Source: Wenjunlia vitaminophila DSM 41686 (GTDB taxonomy: Bacteria; Actinomycetota; Actinomycetes; Streptomycetales; Streptomycetaceae). Taken from it: a stretch of DNA of 64,000 nt. Each line of letters opens with the position of its first letter. Within the stretch, counting starts at the first letter, position 1. The notes beneath the pieces were generated by a model. The model ran no database searches and had not been told where the DNA came from. It saw only the letters and a list, made by a program, of their open reading frames with translations. Location: the NCBI RefSeq assembly GCF_000380165.1, contig NZ_KB904654.1, positions 1-64,000 of the forward strand, given 5' to 3'. Position numbers and translations under genes: made by a program. Positions 52,009 to 60,544 of this stretch are shown here, piece after piece.

Positions 52009-54942
52009 TCAGCTACAACCGCTGGTGGAACCGCAGCCCTCGCACAGGTAGCAGCTTCCCGCCCGCCGCATCTTGGTGCCACAGGAGAAGCACAGCGGGG
52101 CGTCCGCGCTGAGACCGAGCTGGATCTCGGCCAGCTCCGTGGAGTTGTGCGCCTCCTTGGGGGCGGACGGGGCGGGCTCACCGGTCGCCGGGGGCTGGGC
52201 CGCGGCCGGGGGTTCCGGCTGGGGGGCCTGGGGGCGACGGACCTCGATCTGGCGCGGGGCCGACTGGGCGAGGCCCTCGACGTCCACCTCGTCGGCGGAC
52301 GGCTCGTAGGAGCCGGTCTCCAGGTGCCGACGACGCTCCTCGGCGGAGTGGATGCCGAGCGCCGAGCGGGTCTCGAACGGCAGGAAGTCCAGCGCCAGCC
52401 GCCGGAAGATGTAGTCCACGATGGACTGGGCCATCCGCAGGTCCGGGTCGTCGGTCAGACCGGCCGGCTCGAACCGCATGTTGGTGAACTTCGAGACGTA
52501 GGTCTCCAGGGGAACGCCGTACTGGAGGCCCACCGAGACGGCGATGGAGAAGGCGTCCATCATGCCCGCGAGGGTCGATCCCTGCTTGGACATCTTCAGG
52601 AAGACCTCACCCAGGCCGTCGTCCGGGTACGAGTTGGCCGTCATGTACCCCTCGGCTCCGCCGACGGTGAACGAGGTGGTGATGCCCGGGCGGCCCTTGG
52701 GCAGCCGCTTGCGCACCGGGCGGTACTCGACGACCTTCTCGACGGTGGCCGGCCCCGACTCCACGGACGGTTCCGTCGTCGCGCTGGCCTTCTCGTTCTT
52801 CTTCGCCGAGAGCGGCTGGCCGACCTTGCAGTTGTCCCGGTAGATGGCCAGCGCCTTGATGCCGAGCTTCCACCCCTGGAAGTAGATCTCCTCGACATCC
52901 TCGACCGTCGCGCTCTCCGGCATGTTGACGGTCTTGCTGATGGCACCCGAGATCCAGGGCTGGACCGCGGCCATCATCCGCACGTGGCCCATCGGGGAGA
53001 TCGACCGCTCGCCCATGGCGCAGTCGAAGACCTCGTAGTGCTCCGACTTCAGCCCGGGGGCGTTGATCACGTTGCCCTGCTCGGCGATGTAGGCGACGAT
53101 CGCCTCCGCCTGCTCGCCCTGGTAGCCGAGCCGCTTCAGGGCGCGCGGGACGGTGTTGTTGACGATCTGCATCGAGCCGCCGCCGACCAGCTTCTTGAAC
53201 TTCACCAGGGCCAGGTCCGGCTCGACCCCGGTGGTGTCGCAGTCCATCATCAGCCCGATGGTGCCGGTCGGGGCGAGCACGCTGGCCTGTGCGTTGCGGA
53301 AACCGTGCTGCTCCCCGAGGCGCAGCACGTCCTGCCAGGTCTCGGTGGCGGCGGCCCACACGGGGGTGTCCAGGTCGTCCACGCGCTTGGCCGCGGTGTT
53401 GGCCTCGGCGTGCTGCCGCATGACCCGCTGGTGCGGTTCGGCGTTGCGGGCGTAGCCCTGGTAGGGGCCGACGACGGACGCCAGTTCGGCCGAGCGTCGG
53501 TAGGCGGTGCCGGTCATCAACGAGGTGATGGCACCGGCGAGGGCACGCCCGCCGTCGGAGTCGTAGGCGTGTCCCGTAGCCATCAGCAGCGCGCCGAGGT
53601 TGGCGTAGCCGATGCCGAGCTGGCGGAAGGCCCGGGTGGTCTCGCCGATCTTCTCGGTGGGGAAGTCGGCGAAGCAGATGGAGATGTCCATCGCCGTGAT
53701 GACCAGCTCGACGACCTTGGAGAACCGCGCGACGTCGAAGCTCTGGTGCCCCTGTCCGTCGTCGTTGAGGAACTTCATCAGGTTCAACGAGGCGAGGTTG
53801 CACGAGGAGTTGTCCAGGTGCATGTACTCACTGCACGGGTTGGACGCGGTGATCCGACCGCTCTCCGGGCAGGTGTGCCAGTGGTTGATCGTGTCGTCGT
53901 ACTGGATGCCGGGGTCGGCGCACGCCCAGGCGGCCTCGGCCATCTGCCGGAACAGCTTCTTGGCGTCCACCTTCTCGATGACCTCGCCGGTCATCCTGGC
54001 CGTCAGTCCGAAGTCGGAACCGTTCTCCACGGCCATCATGAACGCGTCGTTGACCCGCACGGAGTTGTTGGCGTTCTGGTACTGCACGGAGGTGATGTCC
54101 GCGCCGCCCAGGTCCATGTCGAAGCCCGCGTCCCGCAGGGCACGGATCTTCTCCTCCTCCTTGACCTTGGTCTCGATGAAGTCCTCGATGTCCGGGTGGT
54201 CCACGTCGAGCACGACCATCTTGGCCGCCCGGCGGGTGGCACCGCCCGACTTGATCGTTCCGGCGGAGGCGTCGGCCCCGCGCATGAACGAAACCGGACC
54301 GGAGGCGTTGCCGCCGGAGGAGAGCAGTTCCTTGGAGGACCGGATGCGGGAGAGGTTCAGGCCGGCGCCCGAGCCGCCCTTGAAGATCATCCCCTCTTCC
54401 TTGTACCAGTCCAGGATGGACTCCATGGAGTCCTCGACGGCCAGGATGAAGCAGGCGCTGACCTGCTGTGGCTGGGCCGTGCCCACGTTGAACCACACCG
54501 GCGAGTTGAAGCTGAACACCTGGTGCAGCAGGGCGTACGTCAGCTCGTGCTCGAAGATGTCGGCGTCGGCCGGGGAGGCGAAGTAGCCGTGCTCCTCGCC
54601 CGCCGCACGGTAGGTGCGCACCACCCGGTCGATGAGCTGCCGCAGACTGGACTCGCGCTGCGGGGTGCCGACCGCGCCGCGGAAGTACTTGCTGGTGACG
54701 ATGTTGGCCGCGTTGACCGACCAGAAGTCGGGGAACTCCACGCCCCGCTGCTCGAAGTTGACCGAGCCGTCCCGCCAGTTCGTCATGACGACGTCGCGAC
54801 GCTCCCAGACCACCTCGTCGTAGGGGTGGGTCCCAGGGGTGGTGTGGATGCGCTGCATGCGTAGCCCTTTTCTGGAGGACGCTCCACCGGACCTCGAACG
54901 CGACTTGGATCCGCGTGCCGGGCCGCTCGTCGTCTCTGTCAT
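52009..54942 (-). CDS. nrdJ: Class II (adenosylcobalamin-dependent) ribonucleoside-diphosphate reductase
   Basis: A 977-residue class II ribonucleotide reductase that converts ribonucleotides to deoxyribonucleotides, using a B12-derived radical and so independent of oxygen. The radical and redox regions are visible (SACFILAVEDSM near residue 205; NPCSEYMHLDNSSCNLASLN near residue 375; GTIGLMMDCDTTGVEPD). A C-terminal region with paired cysteines (CFSCGTKMRRAGSCYLCEGC) fits the family's zinc-binding tail. ATG 54942 has AAGGAGG six bases upstream; frames further upstream are unsupported. It is transcribed with nrdR, 122 bp upstream, under two NrdR boxes. I see no B12 riboswitch in the leader. 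Confidence 0.95.
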   Translation of the reverse strand: MTETTSGPARGSKSRSRSGGASSRKGLRMQRIHTTPGTHPYDEVVWERRDVVMTNWRDGSVNFEQRGVEFPDFWSVNAANIVTSKYFRGAVGTPQRESSLRQLIDRVVRTYRAAGEEHGYFASPADADIFEHELTYALLHQVFSFNSPVWFNVGTAQPQQVSACFILAVEDSMESILDWYKEEGMIFKGGSGAGLNLSRIRSSKELLSSGGNASGPVSFMRGADASAGTIKSGGATRRAAKMVVLDVDHPDIEDFIETKVKEEEKIRALRDAGFDMDLGGADITSVQYQNANNSVRVNDAFMMAVENGSDFGLTARMTGEVIEKVDAKKLFRQMAEAAWACADPGIQYDDTINHWHTCPESGRITASNPCSEYMHLDNSSCNLASLNLMKFLNDDGQGHQSFDVARFSKVVELVITAMDISICFADFPTEKIGETTRAFRQLGIGYANLGALLMATGHAYDSDGGRALAGAITSLMTGTAYRRSAELASVVGPYQGYARNAEPHQRVMRQHAEANTAAKRVDDLDTPVWAAATETWQDVLRLGEQHGFRNAQASVLAPTGTIGLMMDCDTTGVEPDLALVKFKKLVGGGSMQIVNNTVPRALKRLGYQGEQAEAIVAYIAEQGNVINAPGLKSEHYEVFDCAMGERSISPMGHVRMMAAVQPWISGAISKTVNMPESATVEDVEEIYFQGWKLGIKALAIYRDNCKVGQPLSAKKNEKASATTEPSVESGPATVEKVVEYRPVRKRLPKGRPGITTSFTVGGAEGYMTANSYPDDGLGEVFLKMSKQGSTLAGMMDAFSIAVSVGLQYGVPLETYVSKFTNMRFEPAGLTDDPDLRMAQSIVDYIFRRLALDFLPFETRSALGIHSAEERRRHLETGSYEPSADEVDVEGLAQSAPRQIEVRRPQAPQPEPPAAAQPPATGEPAPSAPKEAHNSTELAEIQLGLSADAPLCFSCGTKMRRAGSCYLCEGCGSTSGCS

Positions 54943-55064
54943 TCCGCCTCCTTCGGGCACAAACGCCCTACTGTGCCGCCGTTGTCCTTCCGGGGCACCG
55001 TGCTGATGTCCGTCTGTCCGCCGCGACGGCGCTGCCGTCGGGCACGTCTGTGAGGTGCGGTCGG

Positions 55065-55577
55065 TCACTCCGACCGCGGGCGGACGGGGGCTGGGGGGCC
55101 GTCCGCCGCGTCGCTGACCCCGGGCTCGCGGGGATGCTCGGCGCGCAGTTCCTCGATCGCCGCCTCGAAGTCCTCGAGCGAGTCGAACGCCTGGTAGACC
55201 GAGGCGAACCGGAGGTAGGCGACCAGGTCGAGTTCACGCAGCGGCCGGAGTATCGCCAGGCCCACGTCGTGCGCGGGCAGCTCCGCCCGGCCGGTGGCGC
55301 GCACCGCTTCCTCCACCCGCTGGCCGAGCAGCGCGAGGGCGTCCTCGGTGACCGGGCGGCCCTGGCACGCCTTCCGCACTCCGGCAATGACCTTGTCGCG
55401 ACTGAACGGCTCGGTGACCCCGCTGCGCTTGATCACCATCAACGACGCCGTCTCCACCGTGGTGAAGCGGCGGCCGCAGTCGGGACACTGCCGGCGGCGA
55501 CGGATGGAGGTGCCGTCGTCGGTGGTGCGGCTGTCCACGACACGGCTGTCCGGGTGCCGGCAGAAGGGGCAGTGCAC
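55065..55577 (-). CDS. nrdR: Transcriptional repressor NrdR
   Basis: A 170-residue repressor that binds ATP/dATP and shuts down ribonucleotide reductase genes. The Zn ribbon CPFC...CPDCGRRF occupies residues 3-35. The ATP-cone follows ([24 protein letters not shown] and later RFASVYQAF). GTG 55577 is chosen because NrdR proteins begin M/V-HCPFC and GGGAG lies 8 bases upstream. It is the first gene of the nrdR-nrdJ operon. Two candidate NrdR boxes 31 bp apart upstream indicate autoregulation. Confidence 0.95.
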   Translation of the reverse strand: MHCPFCRHPDSRVVDSRTTDDGTSIRRRRQCPDCGRRFTTVETASLMVIKRSGVTEPFSRDKVIAGVRKACQGRPVTEDALALLGQRVEEAVRATGRAELPAHDVGLAILRPLRELDLVAYLRFASVYQAFDSLEDFEAAIEELRAEHPREPGVSDAADGPPAPVRPRSE

Positions 55578-55789
55578 GATTACTCTCCCTCCGTGCGGCC
55601 GACGGCCCGGGGGCCCGAGCGGCTCTGGTCGCCGTTGGTTCGGTCGCTTGCATGTCGTTGTTACCGCCACCGCGACCCTTACTCCACGTGTGCGGGTAGG
55701 GCACGGCTACGCCGCCCGGCACGGGGCGCGAACGCGCCCTCCCGGGGACTCCCAGCATAGGCGATCGAGGCGCCCCTTGGGACCCACGA

Positions 55790-55836
55790 CCACAACTTCT
55801 GGGGTGTCACTCACATCCAACCACTAGATGTGGTGG
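55790..55836. promoter_or_regulatory. Pair of NrdR boxes, 31 bp apart
   Basis: The imperfect box CCACAACTTCTGGGGT (55790-55805) and the better box CCACTAGATGTGGTGG (55821-55836) start exactly 31 bp apart, about three helical turns. That spacing is characteristic of NrdR sites (consensus ACACwATATATwGTGT, adapted to high GC). They lie about 215-260 bp upstream of nrdR, so the promoter and a long leader separate them from the start. Confidence 0.7.
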
Positions 55837-56346
55837 ACGCGACCACGGTCGGCGACGACTCACCGCACCGTACCGCCGTGGCCGGCACGAGCCTACGGGA
55901 GCCCGCCCCCTCCACGACACACGGGGACCACGGTAACGGTGAGTACACGTGTCGCGACGCCCTTCGGGGCGGGTACCCTGGGGCGGCGCCGGGTGTCGGG
56001 TGGCGCACACGACGCACCCGGGCCGCCGGAGGACGCTTCGACGCCGGGGCCGGACAACGTGCGGCCCGCGGCGCGGACGCCGCCCCGGGGGCGCGGGGAA
56101 TCCGCGTCCACGGCGAGGAGGAACGGTGACGGGCACGGTCCGTCGGAACGGAAAGGGCGGAAGAGCGCGGTGACACCCGGCCGGAGAAGGAGCCGGAAAC
56201 CACTGGGAAGCGCTTGGCGGAATCCCGGAACTCCCGAATGGAGCGACCGTCGAATCTGCCGGCTACAGGCAATGCAGAGCCGCCGAATTCCCGGGAACCA
56301 TTACACCAGTCACCGTGATCCAGTCAGCGCGTTCAGGGAAATTCAC

Positions 56347-56362
56347 TCGAACGTGTGTTTGG
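56347..56362 (+). promoter_or_regulatory. LexA (SOS) box upstream of lexA
   Basis: TCGAACGTGTGTTTGG matches the actinobacterial SOS box (TCGAAC-N4-GTTCGA) at 13 of the significant positions, with the right half-site slightly degenerate. It lies 62 bp before the lexA start, as expected for autoregulation. Confidence 0.8.
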
Positions 56363-56423
56363 CGCAACCTTTCGAAACCAACTACCGTTGTCTTAGCGGG
56401 AGAACATCTCGAGAGGGGCCGCC

Positions 56424-57188
56424 ATGACCACCACGGACATCGCCACCATGACCGTTCAGGACCACTCCCCAGAGCGGGCGCACGAGCCCGCGCCGGCCGA
56501 CGATCCCGCAAAGCCCGCTCGCTCGCTCCCCGGTCGTCCACCGGGCATCCGCGCCGACAGCTCCGGCCTCACCGACCGGCAGCGCCGGGTCATCGAGGTC
56601 ATCCGCGACTCCGTACAGCGCCGGGGCTACCCGCCGAGCATGCGGGAGATCGGGCAGGCGGTGGGGCTCTCCAGCACCTCCTCGGTAGCCCACCAGCTGA
56701 TGGCGCTCGAGCGCAAGGGCTTCCTCCGCCGTGACCCACACCGGCCCCGCGCCTACGAGGTCAGGGGCGCGGACGCACCGCACACCCAGGCTCCCGACAC
56801 CGCGGGCAAGCCTGCCGCCTCCTACGTCCCGCTGCTGGGCAGGATCGCCGCCGGCGGGCCGATCCTCGCCGAGGAGTCCGTGGAGGACGTCTTCCCGCTC
56901 CCCCGCCAGCTCGTCGGTGACGGCGAGCTGTTCGTCCTCAAGGTGGTCGGCGACTCCATGATCGACGCAGCCATCTGCGACGGCGACTGGGTGACGGTCC
57001 GCCGCCAGCCGGTGGCGGAGAACGGCGACATCGTGGCCGCGATGCTGGACGGCGAGGCCACGGTGAAGCGGTTCAAGCGGGAGAGCGGCCACATCTGGCT
57101 CATGCCGCAGAACGCCTCCTACCAGCCGATCCCGGGCGACGAGGCCACCATCCTCGGCAAGGTCGTCGCGGTCCTACGCCGGGTGTGA
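56424..57188 (+). CDS. lexA: SOS repressor LexA
   Basis: A 254-residue SOS repressor. The N-terminal winged helix (about 45-110) reads [36 protein letters not shown]-like, as in actinobacterial LexA. The autoproteolysis region has the scissile Ala-Gly in [13 protein letters not shown] near residue 138, the catalytic Ser in GDSMID near residue 175 and Lys in TVKRFKRE near residue 212. RecA-DNA filaments trigger cleavage, derepressing DNA-repair genes. About 40 disordered residues precede the DNA-binding domain. A LexA box upstream indicates autoregulation; an intrinsic terminator follows. Confidence 0.95.
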   Translation: MTTTDIATMTVQDHSPERAHEPAPADDPAKPARSLPGRPPGIRADSSGLTDRQRRVIEVIRDSVQRRGYPPSMREIGQAVGLSSTSSVAHQLMALERKGFLRRDPHRPRAYEVRGADAPHTQAPDTAGKPAASYVPLLGRIAAGGPILAEESVEDVFPLPRQLVGDGELFVLKVVGDSMIDAAICDGDWVTVRRQPVAENGDIVAAMLDGEATVKRFKRESGHIWLMPQNASYQPIPGDEATILGKVVAVLRRV

Positions 57189-57294
57189 CCTGCGGACGGC
57201 GGGCTGCGTCCCGCGTCGGCCGGTCCTCCGTGGACCGCCCCGCCCACGACCGGCCCCGTCCCAGCAACCCCATCCAGCAGCCACCCCAGCACTG

Positions 57295-57321
57295 AGGCTC
57301 CGGGAGCGATGCCCGGAGCCT
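57295..57321 (+). terminator. lexA intrinsic terminator
   Basis: AGGCTCCGGG (57295-57304) pairs perfectly with 57312-57321 around a 7-nt loop, followed by TTCT. It is one of the few hairpins in this window with a U-rich tail. Confidence 0.8.
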
Positions 57322-57454
57322 TTCTGCTGCCCGGGACTCCCTCCTTCGGGGCCCTCCCCCTGCCGGCCTCCGGCCGTTCGTCGCCCGCCCAGGACAAGCG
57401 ACGGCCCGCCCCCCTCGACGGTGACCCGCCTGCTCCCCGACCGACGGAGGACCG

Positions 57455-58411
57455 ATGCGACTTGGACTCCTCACCGCGTGTCTGCCCTGGCTCTCCCTCG
57501 ACGAAGCCGCAGCCTGGGCGTCCGGTGCCGGCTACGAGGCGCTGGAGGTGGCGGCCTGGCCGAGTGGCCGCGGCCACCACACCGCGCACCTGGACGTGAC
57601 CCACTTCTCCGAGGCCGACGCCGAGCGCGTCCGGGAGCTGATGGACCGACACGGCCTCACCATCCCCGCCGTGACCTACTGCGACAACAACCTGCATCAC
57701 GACGACGAGGAACGCCACCGCATCCACCGCCACCTGCGGGCCTGCGTGGACGCCGCGAGCACCCTCGGGGTCCCCCACGTCAGCACCTTCGTCGGGCGCG
57801 ACTTCACGAGGTCGGTGGCCGAGAACCTGCAACGGGCCGAACACCTCCTGCTGCCGTTGCTGGAGTACGCGGCGGAACGCGGCGTCCGGCTGCTCGCCGA
57901 GAACTGCCCAATGGAGGGCTGGAGCCCCGACGGGTACCCCGGCAACCTCGCCTACTCCCCCGAACTGTGGGACTGGATGTTCGACCTCGGAGGGCCGGGG
58001 TCCGGCTTCCTCCTCACCTATGACCCGTCCCACCTGCCGTGGCTGGGCATCGATCCCGTCGCGGCCCTGCGGCACGCCCTGCGCCGCGGCATGGTCGCGC
58101 ACGTCCAGGCGAAGGACATCGAGATCGACGAGCAGGCACGCACCCGCTACGGCGTCTTCGGCAAGACGGTGGGACGGACCGGGCCGACGGACGTGGGGTG
58201 GTGGGGCTACCGCGTCCCGGGCCGGGGCTCCCTCGACTGGAACCACCTCGTCGACGTGCTCCACCGGGCGTACTACGACGGCACGGTCGCCGTGGAGCAC
58301 GAGGACCCCGTGTGGGGCGGCACGCTCGACAGGACCACGGTCGGGCTGCGGATCGCCGCCGACCACCTCCGGCCCTTCGTCCGCCCTGAGGGTCGGCGCT
58401 CCGGCTCGTGA
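57455..58411 (+). CDS. Sugar phosphate isomerase/epimerase-like TIM-barrel protein
   Basis: A 318-residue protein of the AP-endonuclease-2-like TIM-barrel superfamily (xylose isomerase-like). Visible segments include GAGYEALEVAAWP near the start, HVSTFVGRD near residue 105, LAENCPMEGW near residue 148, YDPSHLPWLG near residue 188 and VEHEDP near residue 283, which give the His/Glu/Asp metal ligands of the fold. Likely a sugar or sugar-phosphate isomerase; many actinobacterial members are annotated only by family. ATG 57455 has a GGAGG site. It lies between lexA and the DinG-like gene and is convergent with the latter. Confidence 0.87.
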   Translation: MRLGLLTACLPWLSLDEAAAWASGAGYEALEVAAWPSGRGHHTAHLDVTHFSEADAERVRELMDRHGLTIPAVTYCDNNLHHDDEERHRIHRHLRACVDAASTLGVPHVSTFVGRDFTRSVAENLQRAEHLLLPLLEYAAERGVRLLAENCPMEGWSPDGYPGNLAYSPELWDWMFDLGGPGSGFLLTYDPSHLPWLGIDPVAALRHALRRGMVAHVQAKDIEIDEQARTRYGVFGKTVGRTGPTDVGWWGYRVPGRGSLDWNHLVDVLHRAYYDGTVAVEHEDPVWGGTLDRTTVGLRIAADHLRPFVRPEGRRSGS

Positions 58412-58489
58412 CGGAGGCGTACGGGAGGCACCGGCGCCGTGGTGGGCGGTGCCTCCCGGCCCCGAAGGACGGGGCGGGGCGGACACGGG

Positions 58490-60544
58490 TCAGGGCACGG
58501 GCTGGGCGGTGCGCGCGGCGACCGGGTGCGGAGGCGGGGCGCTGGCGTTGATCGCGGCGAGCGAGCGGCGGACCTGGTTGCGGTCGAGCGTGTACCAGAA
58601 GTCGGGCATGGAGGCGCGCAGGAAACTGCCGTAGCGGGCGTTGGCCAGCCTGGGGTCCAGTACCGCGACCACCCCGCGGTCCTGTGCCGCCCGGATCAGG
58701 CGACCCGCCCCCTGGGCCATCAGCAGGGCGGCATGGGTGGCGGACACCGCCATGAACCCGTTCCCCCCGGCCCGCTCCGCCTCCTTGGCCCGCGCGCTCA
58801 TCAGCGGGTCGTCCGGACGGGGGAAGGGAATCCTGTCCATCACCACCAGTTGGCACGCCGAGCCCGGAACGTCCACCCCCTGCCACAGCGACAGGGTGCC
58901 GAACAGGCAGGTGCCCGCATCGGACGCGAAGGTGCGGATCAGCTCGCCCAGCGTCTCCTCTCCCTGGAGCAGCACGGGGTGGTCCAGCCGACCCCGCATC
59001 TCCTCGGCCGCCGCCTGGGCCGCCCGCATGGAGGAGAAGAGCCCCAGGGTGCGGCCCCCCGCCGCCTCGATCAGATCCGCCAACTCGTCGAGCATGTCGG
59101 CGCGCGTCCCGTCCCGGCCGGGCTGTGACAGGTGCCGGGCGACGTAGAGGATTCCCTGCTTGGGGTAGGAGAACGGCGACCCCACGTCGATGCCCCTCCA
59201 GCACGGCCCGTCGGCTCCCCCGGCCTCCTGTGCTCCCTCGGGACCGGTCGCGTCCGTCTCCGGAGGCTGGTCCGGCAGCCGGTCCTGCGGGGCCAGCCCG
59301 AGGGACGCGGCGACCCCGGTGAAGTCGCCGCCGAGCTTGAGCGTCGCCGAGGTCAGGACCACGGAACGGTCCTCGTAGAGCTTCTCCCGCAGCAGCCCGG
59401 ACACCTTCAGCGGGGCCACGCACAGGGAGGCGCCGTAACGGTCGTGGCGCTCGTACCAGACGACGTCGTACTCGGAGCCCTCGCAGATCCGCTCCGCCGT
59501 GGCGTGCACGCCCTCGACCGAGGCCAGCGCCTGCTTGCGCACCGCGTCGTCGACGGAGGCGTCCTTGACCTCGCCCAGGGAGGTGATGCACGCCCGGCAG
59601 GCGTCGCGCAGCGCGGCGAGTACGTAGGCCAGGTCCTCCGGGATCTCCTCGAGCCGGCCCGGCAGGGCCAGCTCCATGATCCGCTCGAACCCCTCGGCCG
59701 CGGTGAGCAGGGCGTCGGCGGCCTTCTCGTTGGCGAGCTTGGCGGCCCGCTTGACGGCGCGGTTCACCCCGGCCGGGGTGAGTTCGCCGGTCGCCGCGCC
59801 GGTGACCCGGGACACCAGCTCGTGCGCCTCGTCGATGATCAGCATCTGGTGCCCGGGCAGCACGGGGGCACCCTCGATGGCGTCGATGGCGAGCAGCGCG
59901 TGGTTGGTGACCACCACGTCGGCCAGCTTGGCCCGCTCCCGGGCGGCCTCGGCGAAGCACTCGGCTCCGTAGGCGCACCTGGTCGCGCCCAGACACTCCC
60001 GGGAGGTGACCGAGACCTGCGCCCAGGCCCGGTCGGAGACGCCGGGGGTGAGGTCGTCACGGTCCCCGGTCTCCGTCTCGTCCGCCCAGTCCCGCAGCCT
60101 GAGCAGGTCCTTGCCCAGCTTGCTCGAGGGACCGCCGACGGACTCCATGGGGTCGAACAGGCCGTCCCCCTCGTCCTGCGGCACGCCCTCGTGCACCCGG
60201 TGCAGGCAGAGGTAGTTCGAACGGCCCTTGAGCATGGCGTACTCCGGACGCCTGCGCAGCACCGGATGCAGCGCCTCGACGGTGCGCGGCAGGTCCCGCT
60301 CCACGAGCTGCCGCTGGAGGGCGAGCGTCGCCGTGGCGACCACCACGTGCTCGCCGTGGGCCAGCGCCGGGACGAGGTAGGCCAGGGACTTGCCGGTGCC
60401 GGTGCCGGCCTGCACCAACAGGTGCTCGTCGTTCCTGACCGCGTGGGCGACGGCCTCGGCCATCGCCACCTGGCCGGGGCGCTCCACCCCGCCCACGGCG
60501 GTGACGGCGGCGCGCAGGAGCTCGGTGAGTGCGGGTTCGGTCAT
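58490..60544 (-). CDS. DinG/XPD-type ATP-dependent DNA helicase
   Basis: A 684-residue SF2 helicase. Motif I is GTGTGKSLAYL near residue 47. Four spaced cysteines (NYLC near residue 112; RECLGATRC and GAECF near residues 185-200) fit the Fe-S cluster domain of XPD-like enzymes, with motif II IDEAHEL near residue 237. Motifs V/VI lie in the last third (ATHAALLMAQGAGRLIRA). Such helicases unwind 5'-3' forks, D-loops or R-loops. It is translationally linked to the siderophore synthetase gene: the upstream gene's stop TGA overlaps its ATG. That suggests common transcription with the siderophore operon. Confidence 0.9.
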   Translation of the reverse strand: MTEPALTELLRAAVTAVGGVERPGQVAMAEAVAHAVRNDEHLLVQAGTGTGKSLAYLVPALAHGEHVVVATATLALQRQLVERDLPRTVEALHPVLRRRPEYAMLKGRSNYLCLHRVHEGVPQDEGDGLFDPMESVGGPSSKLGKDLLRLRDWADETETGDRDDLTPGVSDRAWAQVSVTSRECLGATRCAYGAECFAEAARERAKLADVVVTNHALLAIDAIEGAPVLPGHQMLIIDEAHELVSRVTGAATGELTPAGVNRAVKRAAKLANEKAADALLTAAEGFERIMELALPGRLEEIPEDLAYVLAALRDACRACITSLGEVKDASVDDAVRKQALASVEGVHATAERICEGSEYDVVWYERHDRYGASLCVAPLKVSGLLREKLYEDRSVVLTSATLKLGGDFTGVAASLGLAPQDRLPDQPPETDATGPEGAQEAGGADGPCWRGIDVGSPFSYPKQGILYVARHLSQPGRDGTRADMLDELADLIEAAGGRTLGLFSSMRAAQAAAEEMRGRLDHPVLLQGEETLGELIRTFASDAGTCLFGTLSLWQGVDVPGSACQLVVMDRIPFPRPDDPLMSARAKEAERAGGNGFMAVSATHAALLMAQGAGRLIRAAQDRGVVAVLDPRLANARYGSFLRASMPDFWYTLDRNQVRRSLAAINASAPPPHPVAARTAQPVP

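Larger units (their letters stand above)
55578..56423. other. Divergent nrdR-lexA regulatory region
   Basis: 846 bp between nrdR (minus) and lexA (plus). It holds the pair of NrdR boxes (55790-55836) and the LexA box (56347-56362). The part 56190-56420 is distinctly AT-richer. Several small open frames here (for example 55828-56427) overlap one another and lack coding character. I see nothing else of note. Confidence 0.5.

Noticed and set aside
52147-54864. Plus-strand open frame of 905 codons
   Set aside because: It is antisense to nrdJ throughout; GC-rich third positions keep the opposite strand open. No family-like sequence.
54943-55064. Cobalamin riboswitch upstream of nrdJ
   Set aside because: The 122-bp nrdR-nrdJ gap is too short and lacks the B12-box core; NrdR control explains the operon.
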